A program made the position numbers and the translations under genes. A DNA stretch of 64,000 nucleotides from Allobosea sp. Leaf344 (lineage in GTDB: Bacteria > Pseudomonadota > Alphaproteobacteria > Rhizobiales > Beijerinckiaceae): positions 275,514-339,513 of the forward strand of contig NZ_LMRT01000014.1 in NCBI RefSeq assembly GCF_001426225.1. Reading direction: 5' to 3'. Each line of letters opens with the position of its first letter. The stretch's first letter is position 1. This document shows positions 44,860 to 54,944 of the stretch, piece by piece. The notes beneath the pieces were generated by a model. It had not been told where the DNA came from. It worked only from the letters and a program-made list of their open reading frames with translations, and searched no databases.

Positions 44860-45291
44860 GATGTTTCCCCCATTTTAAATCGGTTAGGTTCGGGTGCCAG
44901 CACCTGAGCGGATGGCGCCCGTGCTGACAAGAGTGTTCCGGCGCATGGCCTCGCTGCGCCGGCGGCTGACGCGGATTGTTGCGGGGATGCAACGCTGCTT
45001 GCGAAAGAATGGCGCGATCGCCGGCGGGCGCCGGCTGGCCCCTGACCGCAAATCGCGCAAAATCCGGGATAGTTCTCATATAAACCATCGCTTCTGATTT
45101 CGCCGCTGCCGAACATCGCGAAAATCGAGCCGTTTTGGCCGGTTTTCGGGGGCTGCCCCGGACATGGCCGCGGCTTCTCCCCGGTTTTGCCGCCGCTGTG
45201 GCGGGATTGCGGCGAATCCGCCTGCGCGTCATGGTGGTGACACACCGGGGCGTCCGCGACCCTGGGCCGTCGTTCAAGGGATGGAATACCG
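44860..45291. other. 432-bp intergenic region without recognised gene
   Basis: Divergent control region between the FAH-family gene and the FadL-type gene. I see no convincing ORF, RNA or repeat in it. The part about 45040-45130 is somewhat AT-richer and probably holds promoters; the strongest visible elements are the ribosome-binding sites at both ends. Confidence 0.5.
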
Positions 45292-46626
45292 ATGAAGCGC
45301 TATCTCAGCCTCGCCGTCGCGGCGACCGTTTCCACCGCAGCACTGCTGAGCGCCGGGGCCGCCTCCGCCAGCTCCTTCGCCATTCGCAGCGGCCAGAGCG
45401 CCGAGGGTCTCGGCATGGCCTATGCCGGCGCGGCCTCGGGCGGCATCGGTCTGGGCTCGATGGCCTGGAACCCGGCGACCATCACCATGTTCCCCGGCCG
45501 CAACAGCCAGTGGAACTTCACCTATCTCAAGGCCTTCGGCGATTACCAGCCGACCTCGGTCACCCGTCTCGGCTCGCCCGTCGGTCCGCCGACCACGGCG
45601 CTGGGCGGCAGCCCGCTCGGCACCGGCGATCTCGGCGGCGACGGCGCCTTCATTCCCGCGTCCTATTCGGCCTGGCAGCTCAGCGACCGGTTCTGGGTTG
45701 GCTTGACCACGGGCGCGCCCTACGGCCTGCGCTCCAAGGCGGAGAACACCTACCATGCCGGCCAGGTCTATGGCCGCTCGGCCAAGGTCCGCTCGATCAA
45801 CGTCGCGCCGACCATCGGCTATCAGGTCAATGACTGGCTCGCCATCGGTGCCGCCTTCCAGATCCAGTACCTCAAGGCCAATCTGAAGAACGCCACCGGC
45901 ATCGGCCCGGCCGCACCGAATCAGATCCTCGACGGCGACACGATCGATTACGGCTTCCGCGTCGGCGCCACGCTGACCCCGATGAAGGGGACCAGCATCG
46001 GTGTCGCCTATCGCTCCTCGATCCGCCAGACGCTGGAAGGCACGCTGCGGACGCCGCTGGGCGTGCTGCCGATCAAGGCCAATCTCAACCTGCCGGATTC
46101 GGTGGTTGTCGGCCTGTCGCAGGAGATCAATGATCGCTGGCAGGCGCATCTCGGGGTGGAATGGACCAATTGGAGCCGTTTCCGCCGGATCCCGATCGTC
46201 AGCGAGCTCACCGGTGCGCCGGTCACCAGCCTGAACTTCGTCTATGACGACAGCTGGTATTTCTCGGGCGGCCTCGAATACAAGTATTCCGATGCGCTGA
46301 CCCTGCGCGCCGGCGCGGCCTATGAGCTCTCCGCGGTCAATGACACCAACCGCACGGTCTTCATCTCGGATAATGACCGGCTCTGGCTCTCGGCTGGCGC
46401 CAGCTACCAGGTCACCGACAAGCTGAAGCTCGATCTCGGCTACACCTATATCCACGTCACCAAGGCCTCGGTGAACTACACCGGCGCGCATCCGCAGCAG
46501 GGCCCGATCTTCTACCAGGCCGAGGCCAAGCCCTATATCCACATCGTCTCGGCCGGTCTGACCTATCGCTGGGACGATCCGGCCCGGCCGATCCCGGCGC
46601 AGCAGCCCCTGGTCGTGAAATACTGA
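45292..46626 (+). CDS. Outer membrane protein transport protein (OmpP1/FadL/TodX family)
   Basis: A 444-residue outer-membrane beta-barrel that lets hydrophobic compounds such as long-chain fatty acids enter. A signal peptide (about 1-24, ending GAASA) precedes the FadL start SSFAIRSGQSAEGLGMAYAG, whose N-terminal segment plugs the barrel. Repeating amphipathic strands follow, and the last strand ends in an aromatic/positively charged pattern (LTYRWDDPARP...VVKY). GGGATGGAATACC precedes the ATG. It is terminated by a strong hairpin. Confidence 0.9.
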   Translation: MKRYLSLAVAATVSTAALLSAGAASASSFAIRSGQSAEGLGMAYAGAASGGIGLGSMAWNPATITMFPGRNSQWNFTYLKAFGDYQPTSVTRLGSPVGPPTTALGGSPLGTGDLGGDGAFIPASYSAWQLSDRFWVGLTTGAPYGLRSKAENTYHAGQVYGRSAKVRSINVAPTIGYQVNDWLAIGAAFQIQYLKANLKNATGIGPAAPNQILDGDTIDYGFRVGATLTPMKGTSIGVAYRSSIRQTLEGTLRTPLGVLPIKANLNLPDSVVVGLSQEINDRWQAHLGVEWTNWSRFRRIPIVSELTGAPVTSLNFVYDDSWYFSGGLEYKYSDALTLRAGAAYELSAVNDTNRTVFISDNDRLWLSAGASYQVTDKLKLDLGYTYIHVTKASVNYTGAHPQQGPIFYQAEAKPYIHIVSAGLTYRWDDPARPIPAQQPLVVKY

Positions 46627-46653
46627 TCGTCAGGCACGGCCTGGACATCGCGA

Positions 46654-46678
46654 AAGCCGGCCTTCGGGCCGGCTTTTT
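46654..46678 (+). terminator. Rho-independent terminator of the FadL-type gene
   Basis: Perfect 8-bp stem (46655-46662 with 46667-46674) with a UUCG-type loop and T5, 28 bases after the stop codon. Confidence 0.9.
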
Positions 46679-46795
46679 GCGTTCAGGGGTTGGTGTCGGT
46701 CGGAGCGAGCCGGGCGCAAGGCTGCCCGCCATACTGCGAGGGCGAGGGCAGGGGCTGTAAGGGCGGAGTTTTTCCGGCGAAGCCGAAACGGCCGC

Positions 46796-48631
46796 TCAGG
46801 CGCGCACTCTGACATAGCTTCCGGGCGCATCCTCCAGCGCCGGCAGCTTGCCCTCGCCGGGCACACGCGCCTTCACCCGCTTGGGCGCCTGCTTCTCCAC
46901 CCAGGCGAACCAATGCGGCCACCACGAGCCGGGATGCTCCTCCGCGCCCGCGAGCCAATCCTCATAGCGCCCCTGCGGCGCGCCGCCGGTCCAGTACTGG
47001 TACTTGATCTTGCTGGGCGGGTTGACAACCCCCGCGATATGGCCCGAGCCCGCGACGACGTAATCGACCGGGCCGCCGAAGCATTGCGAGCCGATGAAGA
47101 CCGAAAGCGCCGGCGCGATGTGATCTTCCCGCGCCGCGAGGTTATAGACCGGGATCGTCACCTTCTTCAGGTCGAGCGTCTTGCCGGCCAGGACCATCTC
47201 GCCCTTCGACAGCTTGTTGTCGAGATAGCAATTGCGCAGGTAGAAGGAGTGGTTGGCGGCCGGCATGCGGGTCGAATCCGCATTCCAGTACAGCAGGTCG
47301 AAGGGCGTCGGCGTCTTGCCCTTGAGATAGTTGTTCACCGCGTAGGACCAGATCAGATCATTGGGCCGCAGCATGTTGAAGGCGCCGGCCATGCGCGAGC
47401 CTTCGAGATAGCCGCGCTGCGCCATCTGCTCCTCGATGGTGCGGATCTGCTCCTCGTCGACGAAGACCGACAGCTCGCCGGCATTGGCGAAATCGACCTG
47501 GGTGGTGAAGAAGGTCGCGCTGTCGATCCGCTTGTCCTTCACCGCGGCCATATAGGCCAGCGTCACGCCGAGCAGCGTGCCGCCGACGCAATAGCCGATC
47601 GAGGTCACCCGCTTCTCGCCCGTCGCCTGCTCGACCGCATCGAGCGCCGCGAAGATGCCTTCGCGCATGTAGCTCTCGAAATCCTTGCCGGCGTGGCGTT
47701 CGTCGGGATTGACCCAGGAGATGCAGAACACCGTCAGCCCCTGGCCGACGCACCAGCGGATGAAGCTCTTCTCGGCGTTGAGGTCGAGAATGTAGAATTT
47801 GTTGATCCAGGGCGGCACGATCAGCAGCGGGCGCTTCAGCACCGTCTCCGTGCTCGGCGCATATTGGATCAGCTCCATCACATCGTTGCGGAAGATCACC
47901 TTGCCCGGCGTGGTCGCGATGTTGACGCCGACCTCGAAGGCCCGCGAATCCGATTGGCGGATCTTCAGCTCGCCCCGCCCGGCCTCGATGTCCTCGGCCA
48001 GCATCCGCATGCCGCGGACCAGATTATCGCCGTTCTGGGCGAGCGTCTCGCGCAGCAGCTCCGGATTGGTCGCCACGAAATTCGACGGCGACAGGGCGCC
48101 GGTGATCTGCTTGACGTAGAAACGCGCCTTCTCGCGGGTGTGCGGGTCGAGATCCTCGGCCTGCTCCACCATCGTCTCGGCCCAGCGCGAGCCCAGGAGA
48201 TAGGCCTGCTTGACGAAATCGAACACCGGATGCGCCGACCATTCCGGGTCCTTGAAGCGCGCGTCGTGCTGGTCCGGGGCCGCGACCGGCGCCGTCTCCT
48301 CGCCGCCGACGCGCTTCAGCGTGGCGCTCCACAGGCTGAGGAAGTCGCTGGTCAGCGAACTCTGCGCCTCGATGATCTTGCGGGGATCACTGACCCATTT
48401 CTCCGCGACGCGGCCCAGCGTCTTCACCATCTCGCTGGCTTCCTCGGCCTTGCCGGTATTGGCCTCGCCGCGTTCGATCGGCTTGAGATAGGCGGCGGTC
48501 ACCTTGCCGTATTCCTCGACGAGCCGCCCCATATTCTGCGCGAACTGATCGAGATCCGGCGTCGCGGGGCCGGCGGCCGGGCCTTGCGCGCCGGATCCGT
48601 CCTTCGGCGTGTCTTCGGCGGCCCGGCTCAT
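46796..48631 (-). CDS. phaC: Class I polyhydroxyalkanoate synthase
   Basis: Polymerises 3-hydroxyacyl-CoA on the granule surface. About 611 residues. The PHA-synthase catalytic triad is visible: Cys near residue 348 in the lipase-like box [10 protein letters not shown], Asp near 503 in [14 protein letters not shown], and His near 531 in [13 protein letters not shown]. Class I is suggested by length and absence of a PhaE partner. An N-terminal low-complexity Ala/Pro segment (about 8-30) precedes the conserved N-domain. The ATG at 48631 follows GGGGAGAG. No phaA/B/R/P in this window. Confidence 0.96.
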   Translation of the reverse strand: MSRAAEDTPKDGSGAQGPAAGPATPDLDQFAQNMGRLVEEYGKVTAAYLKPIERGEANTGKAEEASEMVKTLGRVAEKWVSDPRKIIEAQSSLTSDFLSLWSATLKRVGGEETAPVAAPDQHDARFKDPEWSAHPVFDFVKQAYLLGSRWAETMVEQAEDLDPHTREKARFYVKQITGALSPSNFVATNPELLRETLAQNGDNLVRGMRMLAEDIEAGRGELKIRQSDSRAFEVGVNIATTPGKVIFRNDVMELIQYAPSTETVLKRPLLIVPPWINKFYILDLNAEKSFIRWCVGQGLTVFCISWVNPDERHAGKDFESYMREGIFAALDAVEQATGEKRVTSIGYCVGGTLLGVTLAYMAAVKDKRIDSATFFTTQVDFANAGELSVFVDEEQIRTIEEQMAQRGYLEGSRMAGAFNMLRPNDLIWSYAVNNYLKGKTPTPFDLLYWNADSTRMPAANHSFYLRNCYLDNKLSKGEMVLAGKTLDLKKVTIPVYNLAAREDHIAPALSVFIGSQCFGGPVDYVVAGSGHIAGVVNPPSKIKYQYWTGGAPQGRYEDWLAGAEEHPGSWWPHWFAWVEKQAPKRVKARVPGEGKLPALEDAPGSYVRVRA

Positions 48632-48745
48632 ATAGTCTCTCCCCTGGTGATTCCGGGGGCACTTGAGCGGCACCCCATTTTGGTCCCATTAAGGACGTAC
48701 CGAATGTGGGTTACAATCGAAATTGCACAAGGCGCAGCACGTTCC

Positions 48746-49117
48746 ATGCCGAGCTTGAACCTCCGGGCAAAGCGGCGCTTGCCGGCCGTCCTGGCGGCCA
48801 TGGCCTGCGCGCCGCTGCTCGCCGCCTGTGCCTCCGACGGGCCGCTCAAAGGCGTGGCTGAGGTGGCTGGCTTCGCCACGACCCCGCAGGAGGCCAAGCC
48901 CTTCGTCCAGGCGACGAGGCCGGCCAATTCCGCCTATGTGCCGGTGCAGTCGACCGTGACGCGACCGGCGGTGCGCATGACGCCCGAGGATTTCAAGGCG
49001 ATCGAGGCCGATCTGGAGGCCAAGCGCCTGTCGAACGAGGCGGCCGGCGTGCAGGCGCGCCAGCTCGGCACCAAATTGCCGCCGCCGGCGCCGGCTGCGG
49101 CCTCCCCGACCAACTGA
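48746..49117 (+). CDS. Hypothetical lipoprotein (123 aa)
   Basis: A basic signal peptide (MPSLNLRAKRRLPAVLAAMA) leads to a lipobox PLLAACAS (Cys 28). The mature part carries GVAEVAGFATTPQEAKPF, a TPEDFKAIEADLEAKRLSNE helix, and a Pro/Ala-rich C-terminus. Divergent from phaC and upstream of alaC. Family unknown, but the lipoprotein pattern is convincing. Confidence 0.75.
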   Translation: MPSLNLRAKRRLPAVLAAMACAPLLAACASDGPLKGVAEVAGFATTPQEAKPFVQATRPANSAYVPVQSTVTRPAVRMTPEDFKAIEADLEAKRLSNEAAGVQARQLGTKLPPPAPAAASPTN

Positions 49118-49249
49118 GACAGCTACGAGCCGCTCCCGCTCGCGTTCGCTCGATTCTTGCGTTTTCTGTACTGTCCTGACCGAAGATGCGGTGCTAAGGA
49201 CGTCCAACGCAAAAATCTGAACGCCGTGCCGCTTAAGGCCGGCGGGGAC

Positions 49250-50473
49250 ATGGTCATGGAATTTCACCGCATCAAGCGCCTGCCGCCCTATGTTTTCGAG
49301 CAGGTCAACAAGATCAAGGCGGCCGAGCGCGCCAAGGGCGTCGACATCGTCGATCTCGGCATGGGCAATCCCGATCTGCCGGCGCCGCGCCATGTCATCG
49401 AGAAGCTGGTCGAGACCGCCGGCAAGCCCCGCACCGATCGCTATTCCGCCTCGAAGGGCATTGGCGGGCTGCGTCGCGCCCAGGCCGGCTATTACGAGCG
49501 CCGCTTCGGCGTCAAGCTGAACCCCGACACGCAGGTCGTGGCGACTCTGGGCTCCAAGGAGGGCTTCGCCAACATGGCGCAGGCCATCACCGGTCCGGGC
49601 GACGTCGTGCTGGTGCCCAATCCGAGCTACCCGATCCACGCCTTCGGCTTCCTGATGGCCGGCGGCGTCATCCGCTCCGTGCCGGCCGAGCCGACGCCGG
49701 CCTTCTTCCCGGCGCTCGAGCGCGCGATGATCCATTCGGTGCCGAAGCCGATCGCGCTCGTCACCTGCTATCCCGCCAACCCGACCGCCTATACCGCCTC
49801 GCTCGATTTCTATCGGGATCTCGTCGCTTTCGCGAAGAAGCACGAGCTGATCCTGCTCTCCGACCTCGCTTATGCCGAGGTCTATTTCGACGAGAACGAC
49901 CCGCCGCCCTCGATGCTGCAGGTGCCGGGCGCGATCGACGTCACCGTCGAGTTCACCTCGATGTCCAAGACCTTCTCGATGGCCGGCTGGCGCATGGGCT
50001 TCGCGGTCGGCAATGAGCGGCTGCTGGCGGCGCTGGCGCGGGTGAAATCCTATCTCGATTACGGCGCCTATACGCCGATCCAGGTCGCGGCCGCCGCCGC
50101 GCTGAACGGCCCGGATGATTGCATCCGCGAGATGCGCGAGACCTATCGCAAGCGCCGCGACGCGCTGGTCGAGAGTTTCGGCAAGGCCGGCTGGGATTTC
50201 CCGGCGCCCAACGCCTCGATGTTCGCCTGGGTGCCGATCCCGGAGAAATTCCGCCATCTCGGCTCGCTCGAATTCTCGAAGCTGCTGATCGAGAAGGCGG
50301 AGGTCGCGGTCGCGCCGGGCATCGGCTTCGGCGAGCATGGCGATGACTATGTCCGCATCGCCATCGTCGAGAACGAACAGCGCATCCGGCAGGCCGCCCG
50401 CAATATCGGCCGCTTCCTCAAGACCGCGGACCAGACGCTGCACAACGTCATCCAGATGCCCCGGGCCGGGTAG
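49250..50473 (+). CDS. alaC: Glutamate-pyruvate aminotransferase AlaC-type (class I/II PLP)
   Basis: 407-residue fold-type I aminotransferase, very close in layout to E. coli AlaC: FHRIKRLPPYVFEQVN, VDLGMGNPDLPAPRHVIEKL, VPNPSYPIHAFG, the PLP-Lys motif SMSKTFSMAGWRMGF, and SPGIGFG-like VAPGIGFGEHGDDYVRIAIV. Interconverts pyruvate and alanine with glutamate; sometimes annotated as LL-diaminopimelate aminotransferase, which is less likely given this motif set. ATG at 49250 or 49256. Upstream of hom. Confidence 0.9.
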   Translation: MVMEFHRIKRLPPYVFEQVNKIKAAERAKGVDIVDLGMGNPDLPAPRHVIEKLVETAGKPRTDRYSASKGIGGLRRAQAGYYERRFGVKLNPDTQVVATLGSKEGFANMAQAITGPGDVVLVPNPSYPIHAFGFLMAGGVIRSVPAEPTPAFFPALERAMIHSVPKPIALVTCYPANPTAYTASLDFYRDLVAFAKKHELILLSDLAYAEVYFDENDPPPSMLQVPGAIDVTVEFTSMSKTFSMAGWRMGFAVGNERLLAALARVKSYLDYGAYTPIQVAAAAALNGPDDCIREMRETYRKRRDALVESFGKAGWDFPAPNASMFAWVPIPEKFRHLGSLEFSKLLIEKAEVAVAPGIGFGEHGDDYVRIAIVENEQRIRQAARNIGRFLKTADQTLHNVIQMPRAG

Positions 50474-50581
50474 GGCGTTTCCGCGCCCGCTCGCGCCGAC
50501 GTGCCGCGCTGGACGGCGGCGCGAAAACATGGAACTGCATTGGAGAACCATCCCCTCCGGCGCGGAGCTCCAGGGCCCACC

Positions 50582-51013
50582 ATGTTCAGCAAAGGCCGTC
50601 TGCTCGGCATTGGTTTCGCGCTGTTCGCGCTGGTCTGCCTCGTCTTCACCTGGGATTATTCGCGCGGCCGCACCACGCAGACCGGCTCGCCGCTGGTCCT
50701 GGACGTGCTCGCCGCGACCAAGGCCCGCGAATGCGGCCGCGACGCGACCGACATCGTCGCCCGCTATCTGCCTCTGGGCACGGAGCAGGCGGAGGCGGAG
50801 CGGATCCTCGCCGGCATCGCCATCGAGCCGCCGCGTCCCTGGTTCTGGTCGCCCAAGGTCGAGACCTCGACCGTCTGGACCGGCGAGACGCTGGAAGCGC
50901 TGCGCACCATCAAGGTCACGGCCTTCGGCAACAACCTGCTGCGCATGCACCTCACCTTCGCCGAGGGCAGGCTGCGGAAGCTCGCGGCGGAAGTGGTCTG
51001 CCGCTTCGACTGA
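50582..51013 (+). CDS. Hypothetical membrane-anchored protein (143 aa)
   Basis: N-terminal signal anchor (MFSKGRLLGIGFALFALVCL) and a soluble domain with GRDATDIVARYLPLGTEQAE and RTIKVTAFGNNLLRMHLTFA. It lies between alaC and hom on the same strand. Homologues of this spacing are seen in related Rhizobiales. No domain recognised, so no function. Confidence 0.75.
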   Translation: MFSKGRLLGIGFALFALVCLVFTWDYSRGRTTQTGSPLVLDVLAATKARECGRDATDIVARYLPLGTEQAEAERILAGIAIEPPRPWFWSPKVETSTVWTGETLEALRTIKVTAFGNNLLRMHLTFAEGRLRKLAAEVVCRFD

Positions 51014-51073
51014 GGGCCGCGCTAGGGCCGCCGCGCCGTTGACTCGCGCGCGCCCTCATGCGACCCCGCGCGC

Positions 51074-52420
51074 ATGACGATCTCTCCCGCTGCCGCCGCC
51101 CAGACGCCCCTCCGCATCGGCATTGCCGGCCTCGGCACCGTCGGCGCCGCGGTGCTTCGCATCCTCAACCGGCAGGAGAACGCGCTCGCGGCCCGCTGCG
51201 GCCGCGCCATCCGTGTCACCGCCGTCTCCGCCCGCGACCGCAGCCGCGACCGTGGCATCGATCTCTCGGGGCTGAGCTGGTTCGACGATCCGGTCGCACT
51301 GGCACGCTCGCCGGAGGTGGATTGCCTGGTCGAGCTGATCGGCGGCGCCGATGGCCCGGCCAAACAGGCGGTCGAAGCGGCGCTGACGGCCGGGAAACCG
51401 GTGATCACCGCCAATAAGGCGCTGCTCGCGAGGCATGGCGTGGCGCTGGCCGAACTCGCCGAAGCGCATGGTGCGGCGCTGGCGTTCGAGGCCTCCTCGG
51501 CCGGCGGCATCCCGATCGTCAAGACGCTGCGCGAGGCGCTCGCCGGCAACAGCATCACCCGCATCCACGGCATTCTCAACGGCACCTGCAACTACATCCT
51601 GTCTCGGATGGAGCTGGAGGGCCTGACCTTCGAGGCCTGCCTGAAGGACGCGCAGCGGCTCGGCTATGCCGAGGCGGACCCGACCTTCGATGTCGAGGGC
51701 TTCGATACCGCCCATAAGCTCGCCATCCTCACCAGCCTCGCCTTCGGCACGAAGATCGACGCCGAAGCGATTCACGTCGAAGGCATTTCCGCGATCACCC
51801 CGCTCGACCTGAAGATGGCGGACGAGCTCGGCTTCCGGATCAAGCTGCTCGGCGTCGCCGAACGCACCAAGACCGGCATCGAGCAGCGCGTCCACCCGAC
51901 GATGGTGCCCAAGACCTCCGCCATCGCGCAGGTCATGGGCGTCACCAATGCGGTCACCGTCGCGGCCGATGCGGTGCGCGAGATCACGCTGATGGGCCCC
52001 GGCGCCGGTGGCGATCCGACCGCCTCGGCCGTCGTCGCCGACATCGCCGACGTCGCCCGCGGCACGGCGGGCCTGCCCTTCGGCCTGCCGGTGGCGCGGC
52101 TGGAGGAGCCGCGGCGCGCCCCGATGCAGCGCCATGAGGGCGGCTATTACGTCCGCCTCGCCGTCGCCGACCGGCCGGGCGCCGCTGCCGCCATCGCGAC
52201 CCGCATGGCGGAAGCCGACATCTCGCTCGAGAGCATCGTCCAGCGCCGCTCGGCGGCGGCCGTGGCGCGCGATCCGTCGGGCCGCTCCGGCGCGCCGGTG
52301 CCCGTCGTGCTGATCACCTATGCCACCAGCGAGGCCGCCATCCGCACCGCGCTGGAAAAGGTCACCGCCGACGGCCATATCGCCGAACCTCCGCAAGTCA
52401 TTCGCATTGAACGGGAGTAG
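51074..52420 (+). CDS. hom: Homoserine dehydrogenase
   Basis: Reduces aspartate semialdehyde to homoserine (threonine/methionine branch). 448 residues: NAD-binding RIGIAGLGTVGAAVLRILNR, the catalytic region GKPVITANKALLARHG and GILNGTCNYILSRME, DPTFDVEGFDTAHKLAIL, and a C-terminal ACT domain (about 355-440, YYVRLAVADRPGAAAAIATR) for feedback inhibition by threonine. It is followed by glpX, the usual rhizobial order. Confidence 0.96.
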   Translation: MTISPAAAAQTPLRIGIAGLGTVGAAVLRILNRQENALAARCGRAIRVTAVSARDRSRDRGIDLSGLSWFDDPVALARSPEVDCLVELIGGADGPAKQAVEAALTAGKPVITANKALLARHGVALAELAEAHGAALAFEASSAGGIPIVKTLREALAGNSITRIHGILNGTCNYILSRMELEGLTFEACLKDAQRLGYAEADPTFDVEGFDTAHKLAILTSLAFGTKIDAEAIHVEGISAITPLDLKMADELGFRIKLLGVAERTKTGIEQRVHPTMVPKTSAIAQVMGVTNAVTVAADAVREITLMGPGAGGDPTASAVVADIADVARGTAGLPFGLPVARLEEPRRAPMQRHEGGYYVRLAVADRPGAAAAIATRMAEADISLESIVQRRSAAAVARDPSGRSGAPVPVVLITYATSEAAIRTALEKVTADGHIAEPPQVIRIERE

Positions 52421-52516
52421 GGGCTGGCGAGAGGCGCGCGGCGGATCACGCCGCCGCGCCGCGCCTCCGATCGGTCATCCGCCACGCGCCACCAGCACAC
52501 GCCATAGGGAGTCCCC

Positions 52517-53515
52517 ATGTCCGACGATCTCCGCATTTCCTCCTCCCAGATCATCGAGCGCTATCTCTCGATGGAGCTCGTCCGCGTCACCGAGCGCGCC
52601 GCCGTCTCGGCCGCCCGGCTGCGCGGCCATGGCAATGAGAAGGCCGCCGACCAGGCCGCTGTCGACGCGATGCGCCGCGAGCTGAACCGCCTGCCGATCG
52701 ATGGCGAGATCGTCATCGGCGAGGGCGAGCGCGACGAGGCGCCGATGCTGTTCATCGGTGAAAAAGTCGGCACGCGCCAGGGCCCGAAGGTCCATATCGC
52801 CGTGGATCCGCTCGAGGGCACCACGCTCTGCGCCAAGGACATGCCCGATTCCATCGCGGTGATGGCGATGGCGGAGGCCGGCAAGCTGCTCAACGCTCCC
52901 GACGTCTACATGGACAAGATCGCGATCGGCCCCGGCTATGCGACGGGCGTGGTCGATCTCGACGCCTCGCCGACCGACAACATCCATGCGCTGGCCAAGG
53001 CCAAGGGCGTCAAGCCGAGCGAGATCTCGACCCTGATCATGGACCGCCCGCGCCATGCCAAGCTGATCGAGGAGGTCCGCAAGACCGGCTGCTCGATCCG
53101 GCTGATCACCGATGGCGACGTCGCCGGCGTGATCTACTGCACCGAGCCGCACAAGACCGGCATCGATCTCTATCTCGGCATCGGCGGCGCGCCGGAAGGC
53201 GTTTTGGCCGCGGCCGCGCTGCGCTGCGTCGGCGGCCAGATGCAGGGCCGTCTGATCCTCGACACGGAGGAGAAGCGCGCCCGCGCCCTGACCATGGGGA
53301 TCACCGATCCCGACCGCAAATACAGCATGGAGGAGATGGCCTCGGGCGACACCATCGTCTGCGCCACCGGCGTCACCAATGGCGGCATGCTCAAGGGCGT
53401 GAAATTCGGCCGCGAGGTGATCGAGACCGAAACCATCGTCTACCGTTCGATCACCGGAACGGTCCGCCGCATCCATGGCGAACACCGCGATTTCGGCAAG
53501 TTCAAGCTGGACTGA
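52517..53515 (+). CDS. glpX: Fructose-1,6-bisphosphatase, class II
   Basis: Gluconeogenic sugar phosphatase of the GlpX type. 332 residues with VVIGEGERDEAPML (acidic metal site), the substrate region AVDPLEGTTLCAKDMPDSIA, MDRPRHAKLIEEVRKTG, GIGGAPEGVLAAAAL and CATGVTNGGMLKGVKF. It comes 96 bp after hom. AGGGAG is a good ribosome-binding site before the ATG. Confidence 0.97.
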   Translation: MSDDLRISSSQIIERYLSMELVRVTERAAVSAARLRGHGNEKAADQAAVDAMRRELNRLPIDGEIVIGEGERDEAPMLFIGEKVGTRQGPKVHIAVDPLEGTTLCAKDMPDSIAVMAMAEAGKLLNAPDVYMDKIAIGPGYATGVVDLDASPTDNIHALAKAKGVKPSEISTLIMDRPRHAKLIEEVRKTGCSIRLITDGDVAGVIYCTEPHKTGIDLYLGIGGAPEGVLAAAALRCVGGQMQGRLILDTEEKRARALTMGITDPDRKYSMEEMASGDTIVCATGVTNGGMLKGVKFGREVIETETIVYRSITGTVRRIHGEHRDFGKFKLD

Positions 53516-53522
53516 GACGCGA

Positions 53523-53770
53523 CGGTCATTGCGAGGGGCGACGCGAGGACGCAAGCGAAGGGCGTGGAGCTCGACGATGCTGGGTTGCTTCGCTCACGCT
53601 CGCAATGACGGTGTGGACGTCCTTGCGAGGAGCGCCAGCGACGAAGCAACCCAGGGGGACGTAGAGCGCTACGAGCTGGGTTGCTTCGCTAACGCTCGCA
53701 ATGACGGGTGAGCGTCATTGCGAGGAGCGCCAGCGACGAAGCAACCCAGGGGGCGTAGAGCGCTACGAAC
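53523..53770. repeat. Array of palindromic intergenic repeats (CATTGCGAGGAGC family)
   Basis: Two full and one truncated copy of an imperfect palindrome: 53523-53610, about 53628-53706, and 53713-53768. Each begins near CATTGCGAGGAGCG, contains GACGAAGCAACCCAG or its equivalent, and ends with the reverse complement GGTTGCTTCGCT...CTCGCAATGACG. This type is common between genes in Rhizobiales and Bradyrhizobium. The third copy is truncated near the TctC gene end. Presumably transcribed as hairpins. Confidence 0.85.
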
Positions 53771-53798
53771 TCACCCGCAATCACGCCCGCCACACCAT

Positions 53799-54764
53799 TC
53801 AGTTCTTGGCGAGACCCAGATCCTTCAGCACGGCATTGCCATTCTCCGTGAAAGTCTTGGCATAGGCCGCGAACTCGCCGGGCTTGTCCCAGACCGGGGT
53901 GATGCCGCGCTGGCTCATGCCGTTGCGGACATCCTCGCGCTGCATCGTGCGCTCCGCCGCATCGAACAGGATCTTTCGGCGGTCGGCCGGCACGCCCTTG
54001 GGCGCGGCCAAGGCGAACCAGTTCTGATAGGTCCAGTTCAGCCCGGCCTCCTTGGCGCTCGGTACGTCCGGGAAATTCGGATGGCGCTCCTCGGTCATCA
54101 GCAGGATGGTGCGCACCCGCCCGGCATCGAGCATCGCCTTGGCCTCGATCGGCGAGCCCGTGAAGACGCTGATGCCGCCGGCCGCGAGATCCTGCAGCGC
54201 CGGCGCGCCGCCATTGCTCGGCACCCAGCGCACCGCATCGGCCTCGATCCCGGCGGCCTTCAGCAGCCCGCCCGAGGCGATGTGCCAGGACCCGCCGACG
54301 CCGGTCCCCGAGGCCATGAAGGTGCCCTTGGGGCTGTCCTTCACCGCCTTCAGGAAATCCGAGATCGTCTTGTGCGGGCTGTCGGCCTTGACCGTGACCC
54401 CGGCGGGGATGAGCGACACGCGCGAGAACAGGTCGAAATTCTCCGGCGTGATGTCGCCGAGGCCGAGCGTCTTGAAGAACGACACCTCCGGGCTGACTCC
54501 GCCGATCGTGTAGCCGTCGGCCGTTGCGTTGGCGATGGCGCTATGGCCGGTGAGCCCGCCGCCGCCGGTACGGTTGACGACGTTGACCGGGACCTTGAGC
54601 TCGTTCTCCAGCCCGCTGGCGAAAATGCGCATCACCGCATCCATGCCGCCGCCGGCAGCCCAGGGCACCAGCAATTGCACGGGGCGATCCGGAAACGCCC
54701 AGGCCGGCGCGGCCAGCGCCAGCGTCGCCGCCAGCGCCAGGGCAGTCTTGGCAAAGCTCTTCAT
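53799..54764 (-). CDS. Tripartite tricarboxylate transporter substrate-binding protein (TctC/Bug family)
   Basis: A 321-residue periplasmic binding protein. Signal peptide about 1-23 (ending APAWA), then FPDRPVQLLVPWAAGGGMDA, the common TctC ligand-loop opening, VNVVNRTGGGGLTGHSAIAN, and GSWHIASGGLLKAAGIEADA. No TctA or TctB membrane subunit is adjacent, as is frequent for the Bug proteins, which occur in large numbers. Substrate unknown (a carboxylate is likely). GGAGG precedes the ATG. Confidence 0.9.
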   Translation of the reverse strand: MKSFAKTALALAATLALAAPAWAFPDRPVQLLVPWAAGGGMDAVMRIFASGLENELKVPVNVVNRTGGGGLTGHSAIANATADGYTIGGVSPEVSFFKTLGLGDITPENFDLFSRVSLIPAGVTVKADSPHKTISDFLKAVKDSPKGTFMASGTGVGGSWHIASGGLLKAAGIEADAVRWVPSNGGAPALQDLAAGGISVFTGSPIEAKAMLDAGRVRTILLMTEERHPNFPDVPSAKEAGLNWTYQNWFALAAPKGVPADRRKILFDAAERTMQREDVRNGMSQRGITPVWDKPGEFAAYAKTFTENGNAVLKDLGLAKN

Positions 54765-54944
54765 CGTTCCTCCAGAGGGGTTGGGCCGCTCTCCGGCGGC
54801 TTGAATGCAAGATCGGGACGCTGCCGACGAGCGCCGGCTCCACGCGAGGCAGATGGTATGCATTATCCTGTATGCAGGCAATGAGATGGGCGCGGATGGC
54901 TGGGGGAACCGTTTCTGGGAGCCGAGATGGGTGGGGGTAGCGCG

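Noticed and set aside
46913..49117. 734-codon plus-strand ORF across phaC
   Set aside because: Antisense of phaC for most of its length; only the last 123 codons (from 48746) form a plausible lipoprotein gene.
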